Below, piece after piece: positions 18,002 to 27,149 of a DNA stretch of 64,000 nucleotides. The stretch comes from Chryseobacterium sp. Lineage in GTDB: Bacteria > Bacteroidota > Bacteroidia > Flavobacteriales > Weeksellaceae. The notes under the pieces are model-generated. The model did not search any database and was not told the DNA's origin. It worked only from the letters and a program-made list of their open reading frames with translations. Every line of letters begins with the position of its first letter. Positions within the stretch are counted from its first letter, which is position 1. The translations under genes were made by a program, and so were the position numbers. The stretch lies in NCBI RefSeq assembly GCF_019236175.1, contig NZ_JAFAJM010000012.1:43276-107275 (forward strand), written 5' to 3'.

Positions 18002-18604
18002 TTAATGTTGAAATTGAATATTGCAATAAAGATAGACAAAAGATATCAGAAAAGCTATTCCGGCCCCCATAAATACTTCTTTTACGGTATGCCTTTTTAA
18101 AATAATTCTGGTAATACCAACCAGGGCAGCAATGCCTAACCATAGGATTCCGATGGCAGGGTCTAATGAGAAAAATAATGCAGCAACAAACACATTGAAA
18201 GCCGTATGCATCGAGCTTTTAATGAAAAAATTACTGATCTGAAGAGCTAAAAGAAGAATGAAAATAAATAGCATGACCAGATCTAGATATCCGTTTCTGA
18301 TATAATTAAAAATAAGGTAAGCAATCAGACAGATAGCAATAAATATATATAATGTCTTTCTCTGAACACGGTTGGATACATCCATATTAGTATATCTTCC
18401 CGTTTTCACATTCCATACCAGCCATATGACAACCGGAGCAATGACCATTACTAATATAGGAAGAAAATAAAGCACAGAATCTGTAAGGGAATATTCTCTG
18501 ATACTCATATAAATGAAGAAAATTGTCAGAGAAATTAAAGGATTGAAAAAATCTGAGACGAGTTTTGAAATTTTATGGGATATAGATGAACTTTTTTCTT
18601 CCAT
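18002..18604 (-). CDS. PAP2 family phosphatase-like membrane protein
   Basis: A 200-residue protein with about six hydrophobic segments. The PAP2 signature appears late: SSMHTAFN (motif with the acid His) and RIILKRHTVKEVFMG (motif with Arg and His nucleophile). The family dephosphorylates lipid phosphates such as undecaprenyl pyrophosphate at the membrane. It is the first gene of the PAP2-BlaI-DUF4153 run, 8 bp ahead of the regulator. Confidence 0.85.
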   Translation of the reverse strand: MEEKSSSISHKISKLVSDFFNPLISLTIFFIYMSIREYSLTDSVLYFLPILVMVIAPVVIWLVWNVKTGRYTNMDVSNRVQRKTLYIFIAICLIAYLIFNYIRNGYLDLVMLFIFILLLALQISNFFIKSSMHTAFNVFVAALFFSLDPAIGILWLGIAALVGITRIILKRHTVKEVFMGAGIAFLISFVYLYCNIQFQH

Positions 18605-18963
18605 AATTTAAGTTTAAGAGTCAAATATAACATTATAAGCCCAGAAAACAAGAGGAAAAGACAAATGAACTTTCCGAATAGAGGGTAAGGTAAGTTGATC
18701 AATGATATTAGCTGTAGAGCGCTGAGACCAGCAATATTTTCCTCAGGAAAGAATAGCAAAGTAAATTATCTGTTAAGAATAATTAATAAGGAATAAATTC
18801 ATTGCATGTCACCAAGTTCTATGGGCTGAATAAGAAACAGAAGCGTTTTATCTCCATCCGATTTTGCAGAAAAAACGAAAAGTTACTTATGCATACAATA
18901 AAAACAAAGTTTTTTTCATAATTTTGCTCAACTATTTCATAATAAAAAAGCAAGAGCTAACAC
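18605..18963 (+). other. Gene-free region upstream of pdhA
   Basis: No supported gene. It holds the divergent controls for the PAP2 operon and pdhA. A -7 box TAATTTTG at 18919-18926 lies 38 bp ahead of the pdhA start, but no -33 TTG at normal distance is evident. Confidence 0.4.
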
Positions 18964-19968
18964 ATGAAAGAATTTTCTAAAGAGGTATACCTGAAGTGGT
19001 ATGAAGATATGACAATGTGGAGAAGGTTTGAAGACAAATGCCGTTCTCTTTATCTAAAACAAAAGATCAGGGGTTTTTTACATTTGTATAACGGTCAGGA
19101 AGCAATCCCTGCCGGATTCACACATGCAATGGATTTAACGAAGGACAGTATGATTACTGCTTACAGATGCCATATCCATCCAATGGCGATGGGAGTAGAT
19201 CCTAAGAGAATCATGGCGGAACTTTGTGGTAAAGCAACAGGAACATCCGGAGGTATGGGTGGATCTATGCACATTTTCAGCAAAGAACATCGTTTTTACG
19301 GAGGACATGGTATTGTAGGAGGTCAGATTCCTTTGGGAGCAGGTATTGCTTTTGCAGATAAATATTTCGACAGAAAAGCTGTAAACATCTGTTTCTTTGG
19401 AGACGGAGCTGCTAGACAAGGTTCATTACATGAAACTTTTAACATGGCGATGAACTGGAAACTGCCTGTGGTATTTGTTGTAGAAAACAACCAGTATGCT
19501 ATGGGAACTTCTGTAAAAAGAACTGCTAATCACGAAGATATCTATAAATTAGGATTAGGATATGAAATGCCTTGTCTTGCAGTAGATGCTATGGATCCTG
19601 AAAAAGTGGCAGAAGCTGCTTACGAAGCTATTGAAAGAGCAAGAAGAGGAGACGGACCAACATTCATTGAAGCAAGAACTTACCGTTACAGAGGACACTC
19701 TATGTCTGATGCTGAACCATACAGATCTAAAGAAGAAGTAGCTATTCATAAAAATGATGACCCTATCGAACTGGTTAAACACAGAATTTTAGAAAACGGT
19801 TGGGCTACTGAACAAGAATTGGAAGCTATGGATAACAAGTCAAGAGACTTTGTGGATGAATGCATCGAGTTTATGGAAAATTCTCCATACCCTGAAGCAG
19901 ATAAAATCTATGAGTACGTTTATGCTCAGGAAGATTATCCATTCTTAGATAAATTAGAAAATCAATAA
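18964..19968 (+). CDS. pdhA: Pyruvate dehydrogenase E1 component, alpha subunit
   Basis: A 334-residue E1-alpha of the pyruvate dehydrogenase complex, which decarboxylates pyruvate with thiamine pyrophosphate in the cytoplasm. The TPP motif is GDGAARQGSLHETFN with the closing ENNQYAMGT. FLHLYNGQEAIPAG, TAYRCHIHPMAMG and YRYRGHSMSDAEPYRSKEEV are family-specific. It precedes the E2 gene by 83 bp. No E1-beta gene lies next to it, which is usual in Bacteroidetes where E1-beta is often elsewhere. Confidence 0.95.
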   Translation: MKEFSKEVYLKWYEDMTMWRRFEDKCRSLYLKQKIRGFLHLYNGQEAIPAGFTHAMDLTKDSMITAYRCHIHPMAMGVDPKRIMAELCGKATGTSGGMGGSMHIFSKEHRFYGGHGIVGGQIPLGAGIAFADKYFDRKAVNICFFGDGAARQGSLHETFNMAMNWKLPVVFVVENNQYAMGTSVKRTANHEDIYKLGLGYEMPCLAVDAMDPEKVAEAAYEAIERARRGDGPTFIEARTYRYRGHSMSDAEPYRSKEEVAIHKNDDPIELVKHRILENGWATEQELEAMDNKSRDFVDECIEFMENSPYPEADKIYEYVYAQEDYPFLDKLENQ

Positions 19969-19980
19969 ATAAAAGAATTA

Positions 19981-20038
19981 ATTTGATATTTGATATTTGA
20001 CGTTCCCGAAATCTCAAATCTCGAATCTCGAATCTCAA
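19981..20038. repeat. Two sets of tandem heptamers between pdhA and E2
   Basis: ATTTGAT, ATTTGAT and ATTTGAC run head to tail at 19981-20001. A second set, ATCTCAA, ATCTCGA, ATCTCGA, ATCTCAA, follows at 20011-20038. The two are separated by GTTCCCGAA-like sequence. They fill most of the 83-bp gap between two cotranscribed genes. Confidence 0.75.
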
Positions 20039-20051
20039 ATCAATATAGATT

Positions 20052-21653
20052 ATGGCAGAAGTAATTACGATGCCCCGCCTTTCGGACACGATGACGGAAG
20101 GGAAAGTGGCGAAATGGCATAAAAAAGTAGGAGATAAAGTAAAAGAAGGAGATATTTTAGCTGAAATTGAAACTGACAAAGCAGTTCAGGATTTCGAATC
20201 TGAAGTAGAAGGAACTCTTTTATACGTAGGTGTAGAAGAAGGTGCTGCTGCTGCTGTAGACTCTGTTTTGGCAATTATTGGTAATGAAGGAGAAGATATT
20301 TCAGGATTGACAGGTGGGGCAGCTGCTCCGGCTGCAGCTTCTGAAGAAAAAAAATCTGAAGAACAACCTAAAACAGAAGCTCCGGCTGCTGAAGCTGCAA
20401 GCGCAGAAATTCCGGCAGGAGTGGAAATGATTACAATGCCAAGACTTTCTGATACCATGACAGAAGGTAAAGTAGCTAAGTGGCATAAAAATGTAGGGGA
20501 TACTGTAAAAGAAGGAGATCTTCTTGCCGAAATCGAAACAGATAAAGCGGTACAGGATTTCGAATCTGAATTCAACGGAGTTCTGTTGAAGCAGGGAGTA
20601 GAAGAAGGAGGTGCTGCTCCGGTTGATTCTGTATTGGCTATCATTGGCCCTGCAGGAACAGATGTTTCAGCTGTAGGAGCTCCAAAAGCTGCTGCTCCGG
20701 TTTCCGAAAAACCTGCTGAACAAAAATCAGAAGCTAAAACAGAAGAAAAAGCTGCTCCGGCTGCGGACGCTTCATCTTCCGACAGAGTAGCAATTTCTCC
20801 ATTGGCTAAAAAAATGGCTCAGGATAAAGGCGTTGATATCAACAGTGTTCAGGGATCTGGAGAAAACGGAAGAATCGTTAAGAAAGATATTGAAAATTAC
20901 CAGCCTTCTCAAGCAAAACCGGCTGCTCCGGCTGCAAGTGCTGCTGCTCAGGTTGCGGTAAGCTTCGTTCAGGGAGAAGATACAGAGACTCCAAACTCAC
21001 AGGTAAGAAACATAATTGCAAAACGTCTTTCTGAAAGTAAATTCTCTGCTCCACACTATTATCTGATGGTTGAAATCAACATGGATAAAGCTATTGAAGC
21101 GAGAAAAGAAATCAACTCTTTACCGGATACTAAAATCTCTTTCAATGATATGATCATTAAGGCAACTGCGATTGCTTTAAGAAAACACCCTCAGGTAAAT
21201 TCAAGCTGGGCTGGAGATAAAATCATTCACAGAGGAAATATCAATATTGGTGTAGCAGTGGCTATTCCTGACGGATTAGTGGTTCCTGTATTGAAGAACA
21301 CAGATCAGATGACGTATACTCAGATTTCTGCATCAGTGAAAGATATGGCTTCAAGAGCTAAGAGTAAAGGTCTTAAAGCAAATGAAATGGAAGGATCTAC
21401 ATTCTCTATTTCTAACCTTGGAATGTTCGGAATCGAAACATTTACAAGTATTATCAATCAGCCGAACTCTGCTATCCTTTCTGTAGGAGCAATTATTGAG
21501 AAACCGATTGTTAAAAACGGTCAGATCGTAGTCGGAAACACAATGAAACTTTCATTGGCATGTGACCACAGAGTAGTAGACGGTGCTACAGGGGCTCAAT
21601 TCTTACAAACTTTAAGAACATATTTAGAGAGCCCATTAACATTGTTAGTGTAA
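20052..21653 (+). CDS. pdhC: Pyruvate dehydrogenase E2, dihydrolipoyl acetyltransferase
   Basis: This 533-residue protein has two near-identical lipoyl domains (lipoyl Lys43 and Lys165, each in ETDKAVQDFES), Ala/Pro/Lys-rich linkers, an E1/E3-binding domain at about 255-290 (ISPLAKKMAQDKGVD... GRIVKKDIENY) and a catalytic acetyltransferase domain ending in CDHRVVDGATGAQFL with the His-Asp pair. It forms the core of the pyruvate dehydrogenase complex and passes acetyl groups to CoA. It follows pdhA. Confidence 0.95.
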   Translation: MAEVITMPRLSDTMTEGKVAKWHKKVGDKVKEGDILAEIETDKAVQDFESEVEGTLLYVGVEEGAAAAVDSVLAIIGNEGEDISGLTGGAAAPAAASEEKKSEEQPKTEAPAAEAASAEIPAGVEMITMPRLSDTMTEGKVAKWHKNVGDTVKEGDLLAEIETDKAVQDFESEFNGVLLKQGVEEGGAAPVDSVLAIIGPAGTDVSAVGAPKAAAPVSEKPAEQKSEAKTEEKAAPAADASSSDRVAISPLAKKMAQDKGVDINSVQGSGENGRIVKKDIENYQPSQAKPAAPAASAAAQVAVSFVQGEDTETPNSQVRNIIAKRLSESKFSAPHYYLMVEINMDKAIEARKEINSLPDTKISFNDMIIKATAIALRKHPQVNSSWAGDKIIHRGNINIGVAVAIPDGLVVPVLKNTDQMTYTQISASVKDMASRAKSKGLKANEMEGSTFSISNLGMFGIETFTSIINQPNSAILSVGAIIEKPIVKNGQIVVGNTMKLSLACDHRVVDGATGAQFLQTLRTYLESPLTLLV

Positions 21654-21673
21654 TTTTTCTAAATAATATAGAT

Positions 21674-21703
21674 AAAAACCTCTCAGTATGAGAGGTTTTT
21701 TTT
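21674..21703 (+). terminator. Rho-independent terminator after the E2 gene
   Basis: AAAAACCTCTCA (21674-21685) pairs with TGAGAGGTTTTT (21689-21700) around a three-base loop and ends in Ts. It closes the pdh transcript. Confidence 0.85.
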
Positions 21704-21829
21704 GACCCCGAAATCAGACAGAATAAGGATTTTTTAAAAAAAACTTTCCTTTTTCTCTTAGGAATATCTATATTTAAAAACCAGATCGCTTTTGTAATAA
21801 AAACCGGTCGGGCAGTAAAACTCATACCG

Positions 21830-22651
21830 ATGAAAACAAATATTAAAATTAATAATCCGTGCCCTGAAAAGTGGGAACATATGCAAAGCTCTTCTCAGGG
21901 AAAATTTTGCCAGATCTGTTCAAAAAATATTTTTGATTTTACGGACCGAACGGACGAAGAAATCAAAGATGTTCTAAACAAAGCAAACGACGGCTCCGTA
22001 TGTGGACGATTGGGTTCTCCATTTTTTCCAAAAATTGCAGCTGGTGTTATTTTAATGACCAATATTGCTTTTGTACAGGCTCAAACCAAAGATGATTCAG
22101 GAATACATATCGAAAAGAGAATAAGGCATATTACCAAAATGTCCGGAAGGCTTATCCATAAAGAGACCGGAAAGGTGATTTCAGGTGCAGAAGTTTTCTT
22201 CATAACCAAAAAACAATATATTAAAAGTTCAACCAATGAGAATGGATTTTTTTCAATAGACCTTCCTGATGACCTTATTAAAGCTGAAAATGTACTGTAT
22301 TTTAATTTTGATGAGGTCAATGAACTCAAAAGGAAAGAGCATAAGACACAGGGCGATATCGGTGGATATAATTATGGAAACCAGGCTGTGTTTTTTTCGA
22401 AACAGGAAAAGATGGAGAACAGGAAATTTGAAATTAATGATGGCGGATATGAGATCGGTACTGTGGTCTTCGTTGAGGATCCGCCACCCAACCATTATTA
22501 TCTGGATGGGAAAAGTATTGGGGAGGAAAAGTTCGAAAAACTGAAAAAAGAATATCCGGATTATCTGTATTTTTCTTTTGAAGGAAGGGCTGCTAAAATT
22601 ATTGATGGTGGTGATTTCATAGATACATTGCAGCTGTTGTATTCAAAATAA
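21830..22651 (+). CDS. Membrane protein with N-terminal cysteine motif and CarboxypepD-like domain
   Basis: A 273-residue protein with an N-terminal cytosolic region bearing a conserved pattern NNPCPEKWEHM... GKFCQICSKNIFDFT (cysteines at about 10, 27 and 30, and a further one in GSVCGRL), like a small zinc-binding module. A single membrane segment (IAAGVILMTNIAF) follows at about residues 69-86. An external beta-sandwich-like part then resembles the carboxypeptidase regulatory domain (SGRLIHKETGKVISGAEVFF). Similar proteins are common in Chryseobacterium. Function is unknown; a surface or signalling role is a guess. Confidence 0.7.
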   Translation: MKTNIKINNPCPEKWEHMQSSSQGKFCQICSKNIFDFTDRTDEEIKDVLNKANDGSVCGRLGSPFFPKIAAGVILMTNIAFVQAQTKDDSGIHIEKRIRHITKMSGRLIHKETGKVISGAEVFFITKKQYIKSSTNENGFFSIDLPDDLIKAENVLYFNFDEVNELKRKEHKTQGDIGGYNYGNQAVFFSKQEKMENRKFEINDGGYEIGTVVFVEDPPPNHYYLDGKSIGEEKFEKLKKEYPDYLYFSFEGRAAKIIDGGDFIDTLQLLYSK

Positions 22652-22748
22652 ATAAAAACTCGGAAAATCTTCATGTTTTTTGTGGAAGTTTACTTAAGAA
22701 TTAAAAATTATCGCCTTATTTTTTGGCCGGATTTTAAAATCAAATTAG

Positions 22749-22756
22749 TATTTTTG
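22749..22756 (+). promoter_or_regulatory. -7 box four bases from the ABC ATPase start
   Basis: TATTTTTG fits TAnnTTTG and is preceded by TTTG at 22722-22725 after 23 bp, the upper limit of the usual spacing. The gene's ATG at 22761 is only 4 bp downstream, so a message from this promoter would be leaderless or nearly so. Confidence 0.4.
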
Positions 22757-22760
22757 AATC

Positions 22761-23429
22761 ATGATTAAAGCAAGAAATATCCATAAATCTTATGGGAATT
22801 TAGAAGTACTGAAAGGTGTTGATATTCATATCAAAATGGGAGAGGTTGTTTCTATTGTCGGAGAATCAGGAGCCGGAAAATCTACATTGCTGCAGATTTT
22901 AGGAACCCTGGATCATCCCAGCAATTCATCGAAATATGATACGGAAATAGCTATTGCAGGAGAATCATTTATCAACATGAATGATAAGCAGCTGTCTAAA
23001 TTCAGAAACCAGAATATTGGTTTTGTATTTCAGTTTCATCAGCTTCTTCCCGAGTTTACGGCTCTGGAAAATGTATTGCTTCCTACAAAAATTGCAGGAG
23101 CCCATGAAAAGGAAGCTCTTGAAAAGGCTTTTGCTTTATTTGAAGATTTGAAAATTGAACAGAGGCTGCATCATAAACCTAATCAGCTGTCCGGTGGGGA
23201 AGCTCAAAGGGTAGCGGTTGCAAGAGCTTTGATCAATTCACCAAAAATTATTTTTGCCGATGAGCCAACGGGTAACCTGGATTCTAAGAATGCAGATGAT
23301 CTTCACCGATTATTCTTTGATTTAAGGGATAAGTATAATCAGACATTTGTGATCGTAACACACAACCCTAATCTTGCTGAAATTACAGATCGTAAGCTTG
23401 TCATGAAAGACGGAATGATTATAGAATAA
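22761..23429 (+). CDS. ABC transporter ATP-binding protein, LolD-like
   Basis: This 222-residue ATPase has Walker [10 protein letters not shown], the Q-loop region [12 protein letters not shown], signature [12 protein letters not shown] and Walker [14 protein letters not shown]. The [14 protein letters not shown] segment and the [10 protein letters not shown] run are typical of the LolD/MacB group that moves lipoproteins or envelope substrates through MacB-type permeases. No permease is next to it, so the partner must be elsewhere. It overlaps nothing and is followed at once by the L,D-transpeptidase-like gene. Confidence 0.9.
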   Translation: MIKARNIHKSYGNLEVLKGVDIHIKMGEVVSIVGESGAGKSTLLQILGTLDHPSNSSKYDTEIAIAGESFINMNDKQLSKFRNQNIGFVFQFHQLLPEFTALENVLLPTKIAGAHEKEALEKAFALFEDLKIEQRLHHKPNQLSGGEAQRVAVARALINSPKIIFADEPTGNLDSKNADDLHRLFFDLRDKYNQTFVIVTHNPNLAEITDRKLVMKDGMIIE

Positions 23430-23442
23430 CTTGATCAGCTGG

Positions 23443-24021
23443 ATGATGAGACACTTTCTTTTCCTTTTTATATTCCTGATCTCATGTTCAAAAGCTGAGT
23501 CACAGCGGTTGGAAACTTCCGGTGTACCCACCTCTAAAATTGCTGAGATTAAAAATTATCTGAAAGGGAAAAATTATAATCAGGATTTGGCAGTTTTTAT
23601 TAACTTTAAGATTAGTTCGGGAAAATATCGTTATTTTATTTATGATCTGAAAAAGAATAAAATAGTTCAAAAAGCTATCGTATCTCATGGCTCAGGCTCA
23701 GTTATTCCACATTCAGATGCATTGCAGTTCAGCAATATCGATGGCTCTTATCAGTCTTCATTAGGCAAGTATGAGATTCGTGAAAGCTATATGGGGAAAT
23801 ACGGAAAAGCTTATCGCTTAAAAGGTCTGGATGCTACCAATAATAACGCAATGCAAAGGGCTATTGTTCTTCATTCTTACGGGTGTATTCCGGATAAAGA
23901 ATCTCAGACACCGGCATGTTTAAGTTTAGGCTGTCCTATGCTTTCCATGAATGCCTTTGAGAAAACAGCACAATATATTGACCAGTCAGAGCTGCCCATT
24001 ATTTTATATGCTTTTTATTAA
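23443..24021 (+). CDS. L,D-transpeptidase-like murein catalytic-domain lipoprotein
   Basis: A 192-residue protein with a lipoprotein signal (lipobox LISC near residue 14). The second half carries LHSYGC and CLSLGCPMLS, resembling the HxxxxxxxxxxxSxGC active site of YkuD_2 murein L,D-transpeptidase catalytic domains, with Cys as the nucleophile. It would act on peptidoglycan in the periplasm. It begins about 13 bases after the ABC ATPase stop; a TTG at 23431 is a less likely start. It is part of a tight plus-strand run ending in radC and the next gene. Confidence 0.8.
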   Translation: MMRHFLFLFIFLISCSKAESQRLETSGVPTSKIAEIKNYLKGKNYNQDLAVFINFKISSGKYRYFIYDLKKNKIVQKAIVSHGSGSVIPHSDALQFSNIDGSYQSSLGKYEIRESYMGKYGKAYRLKGLDATNNNAMQRAIVLHSYGCIPDKESQTPACLSLGCPMLSMNAFEKTAQYIDQSELPIILYAFY

Positions 24022-24027
24022 CTTATA

Positions 24028-24714
24028 ATGTACTCCATGCCTCTAAAGTTTCTTGCAGAAGATGACAGACCCAGAGAAAAGTTTTTGCAAAAAGGCAAGA
24101 ATTCACTTTCTGATTCAGAATTGCTTGCGATTATTATGGGAAGCGGAAGCAGGGAAGAAAGTGTGGTAGAATTGGCAAGGAAAATTTTATCATCGGTGAA
24201 TAATAACTGGCATCAGCTGGGTCTGTTATCCATCAAAGATCTTATGAAATTTAAAGGAATAGGAGAAGCAAAAGCAATCTCTATTATTGCAGCCTTAGAA
24301 ATAGGCAGGAGAAGAGCGGGACAGGAAATTCCCGAAAAGACAGTTATCGGAAACAGTAATGATGCTTATCTTATTCTTAAAAATCAATTGTCAGATTTGA
24401 GAACCGAGGAGTTCTGGGCGATTTTTCTCAATAACAGCAATAAAGTTGTACACATCTCACAATTGACACAGGGAGGAATCAGTCAGTCTGTTGTAGATGT
24501 AAGGGTGCTTTTTAAGATTGCCTTAGACCATTTTTCGACCGGAATTATTATTGCTCATAACCATCCTTCAGGAAGCTTAAAACCAAGCAGGGAGGATGTA
24601 CATATTACACAGAAAATAAAAGAAGCCGGGATGACACTAAGTATTCAGCTTTTAGACCATATTATCATTACACAGGATTCATATTTTAGTTTTTCAGACA
24701 CCGGGTTATTATGA
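24028..24714 (+). CDS. radC: RadC-like DNA repair/JAB-MPN protein
   Basis: A 228-residue RadC-family protein: an N-terminal helix-hairpin-helix part (LMKFKGIGEAKAISIIAALEIGRR) and a C-terminal JAMM-like domain (EEFWAIFLNNSNKVVHI, then IIIAHNHPSGSLKPSREDV). The family name comes from repair, but its real function is still uncertain; a metal-protease-like fold is established. The ATG at 24037 is equally possible. Its stop overlaps the next gene by four bases. Confidence 0.92.
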   Translation: MYSMPLKFLAEDDRPREKFLQKGKNSLSDSELLAIIMGSGSREESVVELARKILSSVNNNWHQLGLLSIKDLMKFKGIGEAKAISIIAALEIGRRRAGQEIPEKTVIGNSNDAYLILKNQLSDLRTEEFWAIFLNNSNKVVHISQLTQGGISQSVVDVRVLFKIALDHFSTGIIIAHNHPSGSLKPSREDVHITQKIKEAGMTLSIQLLDHIIITQDSYFSFSDTGLL

Positions 24715-25577
24715 TTAGGCGATTAAGATATAATGAAATTGATTTCAGAAAATATACTGCATGTCTGGAACAATCTGAGCAGTATAATGGGTACGCCCGA
24801 AAAGAAACTTTAGACCAGTTGTCAGGAAACTGGCATATATTGGTCTATAATGACTACGAAGCAGTAATGCCGGTTAATATCGTTAAGAAATTCGGGTTGA
24901 ATTTTGTGCATATGCCTCTGTTCTGCCAGCAATTGGGAGTATTTTCAAAACAGGATGATCCGCAGATCAACGATCTTTTTTTACATTTTTTAAAAAAGAA
25001 ATATTTACTTTTCCTGTATACTTTTAACCACCATAATGTATTCTCCATACCATTGGAAGTAAGGAAAAATTACATTATTCCGGTCTCCGATTACAGTATT
25101 TTAAAAAGGAAAAAATATTTTAAAGGACGAAAATCTACAGTCAAATGGTCACAGCACCTTATATATCGTGAAGTTTATCCGGACGCAGATTGTTTTTCTT
25201 TTATTGAAAATCATTTTAAAGGACTTTCAAAAGAAAAAGATCTTAAAATATTTAAAAGCTATTTTGATTTCCTGGCCAATCATCATCAACTTAAACTTTG
25301 CGGTGCCTATCTGGAAGACCGTCTGATAAACCTTGCTGTTTTAATCTCTGAACCGGACCAGCTTTCCCTGTTAGCTCTTGTTAATGATGAAACCAGTAAA
25401 AAAGAAGACGGAGCTTCTTTTGTTATTGATAAAATTCTGGAAAACAATATCGGAGAAAAGAAGTTTAATTTTATGGGGAGTAATATCCGGGGAATAGAAG
25501 TTTTTTTTAAAAGTTTTGGCGGTGAGCTTAATGCATACCCTTTTATTGAAAATAAGCTGATGAAAAAATTTTCATGA
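24711..25577 (+). CDS. GNAT/FemAB-like fold protein, function unknown
   Basis: A 288-residue protein with no signal peptide. Its fold looks like the two-lobed GNAT/FemAB type: a first half ending near FKGRKSTVKWSQ, and a second half with LCGAYLEDRLINLAVLISEPDQ, EEDGASFVIDKILEN-like motif KEDGASFVIDKIL, and FNFMGSNIRGIEVFFKSFGG, which resembles the acyl-transferase substrate and acyl-acceptor loops. It is cotranslated with radC (ATGA overlap). The substrate is unknown. Confidence 0.6.
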   Translation: MIRRLRYNEIDFRKYTACLEQSEQYNGYARKETLDQLSGNWHILVYNDYEAVMPVNIVKKFGLNFVHMPLFCQQLGVFSKQDDPQINDLFLHFLKKKYLLFLYTFNHHNVFSIPLEVRKNYIIPVSDYSILKRKKYFKGRKSTVKWSQHLIYREVYPDADCFSFIENHFKGLSKEKDLKIFKSYFDFLANHHQLKLCGAYLEDRLINLAVLISEPDQLSLLALVNDETSKKEDGASFVIDKILENNIGEKKFNFMGSNIRGIEVFFKSFGGELNAYPFIENKLMKKFS

Positions 25578-25649
25578 CAGATTATTTGTTTAGATTGGTT
25601 CTAATTAACCATTATTCCGTAACTTTATACAATACTTATCATAACCGTT

Positions 25650-26582
25650 ATGTTTCAGCAAATCCGCAACTATAAATTGTCTTATATGCTTTACAACTTC
25701 TTTCAAAAAAATAAGTTGAAGCACAATATTCCTCTGTACAAAAAATACGGTATTAACAAGACTTATTATTCTCCTATTTCCAGTAAAGATTTTGCTCATC
25801 TTCCTCTTGCTGAAAGAAGTATTGATACCAATAAGCTTTCAGCCACCGCTTTTTATAAAAATCTGACACAGGAAAGTAAGGAAAGTGCATTGCAATACGA
25901 TGAAAACGGTTACATGGTAATCCGCAATTTTTTAAGTGCTGATAAAGCTGATCGTATTAATGACGAAATTGATAAATTGATGAAAGACGGAACATTGAAG
26001 TTCCGGTACGGTGGAAAGCTGATGTTTGCAATTCATCATTCGGATATTATTAAGAATATTGGCAGTGACAAAGATTTTCTTGAGTTTTTATCCCTATTGC
26101 TTGACGGAAAGGCCAAATTATTCCAGAGTATCAATTTTATTAACGGAAGCCAGCAGAAAACGCATTCAGACAGTATCCATATGACAACTTATCCGCTGGG
26201 AGGGCTTCTTGGTGTCTGGATTGCCTTAGAAGATGTAGATGAAACCAACGGTGCTCTTCATTATATTCCCGGAACTCATAAACTTCCTTATTTCCTTAAT
26301 TCGGATTATGATAATGAAGGTTCAGCCTTAAAAATCGGAAAGAAAAGCTATAAAGCTTATGAAGAATTTCTGGATGATAAAGTAAAGGAAATGGGACTGG
26401 AAAAAGAAATTTTCAGAGCTAAAAAAGGCGATTTACTGATATGGCATGCGAACATTCTTCATGGCGGAGAACCCCATATTGATAAAAATAAAACCAGAAA
26501 AAGCCTAGTGTATCACTTTTTTGATGAAAACAGTGTGTGTTATCATGAAGTTACACAAAGGCCTGCCTTATTTGAGCTGTAA
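25650..26582 (+). CDS. Phytanoyl-CoA dioxygenase family protein
   Basis: A 310-residue non-haem Fe(II)/2-oxoglutarate dioxygenase-like protein. The iron-binding HxD is in KTHSDSIHM and the distal His in WHANILHGG; the 2-oxoglutarate Arg is probably in NKTRKSLVYH. YDENGYMVIRNFLSADKADRINDEI is the typical N-terminal opening. The substrate is unknown; the family hydroxylates varied small molecules. It sits alone between the RadC run and a small membrane protein. Confidence 0.85.
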   Translation: MFQQIRNYKLSYMLYNFFQKNKLKHNIPLYKKYGINKTYYSPISSKDFAHLPLAERSIDTNKLSATAFYKNLTQESKESALQYDENGYMVIRNFLSADKADRINDEIDKLMKDGTLKFRYGGKLMFAIHHSDIIKNIGSDKDFLEFLSLLLDGKAKLFQSINFINGSQQKTHSDSIHMTTYPLGGLLGVWIALEDVDETNGALHYIPGTHKLPYFLNSDYDNEGSALKIGKKSYKAYEEFLDDKVKEMGLEKEIFRAKKGDLLIWHANILHGGEPHIDKNKTRKSLVYHFFDENSVCYHEVTQRPALFEL

Positions 26583-26618
26583 TATCAGAAAATATTAGTA
26601 ATTTTGCCACCTAAAATT

Positions 26619-27131
26619 ATGGCTAGCTTTTCAGAATATCTACCGTATGCTTTTGCATTGATTATTGCAATACCTTTTCTGGTTTTGCTAAGACAGTTTG
26701 TACATTCTTATATTACCCTTAAAAATCAGGAGATTAAGTTGCTTTCGGTAAAATCCAATTCAGAAAATAAGACCCATTCTTATGAGAGAATGACACTTTT
26801 TCTTGAAAGAATGAAACCTTCAAATCTCATTCAGAAATTTGATAAGGAGCTGGCGGTTCATGAGTTTATCTTTCTTACAGAAAAGACAATCAATGATGAA
26901 TTCGAATACAATTCTTCACAACAACTTTATCTGTCAAAAAATTCATGGAAAAACACTGTAGATTCTAAAAATGCAATCATCGAATTGCTCCATAAAACAT
27001 ATGAGGGGCTGAACGGAAATGCCAATCTGGACGAGTTCAAAACCATTTTCATCATGAATTATATGGAAGACAACGATTATATTGCACAAACAATAGAAGA
27101 TCTGAGAAAAGAAATTTTAATAATAACTTAA
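26619..27131 (+). CDS. Small single-pass membrane protein, DUF7935-like
   Basis: A 170-residue protein with an N-terminal membrane segment (YAFALIIAIPFLVLLRQFV) and a soluble remainder beginning with a charged stretch and containing LFLERMKPSNLI and AVHEFIFLTEKTINDEFEYN. It is found as a conserved protein just before the soluble pyrophosphatase in flavobacteria, from memory. Function is unknown. The ATG at 26619 is preferred to a TTG at 26604. A -7 box TAATTTTG lies just upstream at 26598-26605. Confidence 0.7.
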   Translation: MASFSEYLPYAFALIIAIPFLVLLRQFVHSYITLKNQEIKLLSVKSNSENKTHSYERMTLFLERMKPSNLIQKFDKELAVHEFIFLTEKTINDEFEYNSSQQLYLSKNSWKNTVDSKNAIIELLHKTYEGLNGNANLDEFKTIFIMNYMEDNDYIAQTIEDLRKEILIIT

Positions 27132-27149
27132 AAAATAAGAGATAAAATA

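Noticed and set aside
18535..18759. A 74-residue minus-strand reading frame overlapping the PAP2 start
   Set aside because: It overlaps a well-supported PAP2 gene in another frame and has no conserved motif.
19981..20038. CRISPR array
   Set aside because: Units are only 7 bp, directly adjacent and without spacers.
20065..20644. Long minus-strand reading frames inside the E2 gene
   Set aside because: They are shadows of the repeated, Ala- and Pro-rich E2 codons; no independent gene signal.
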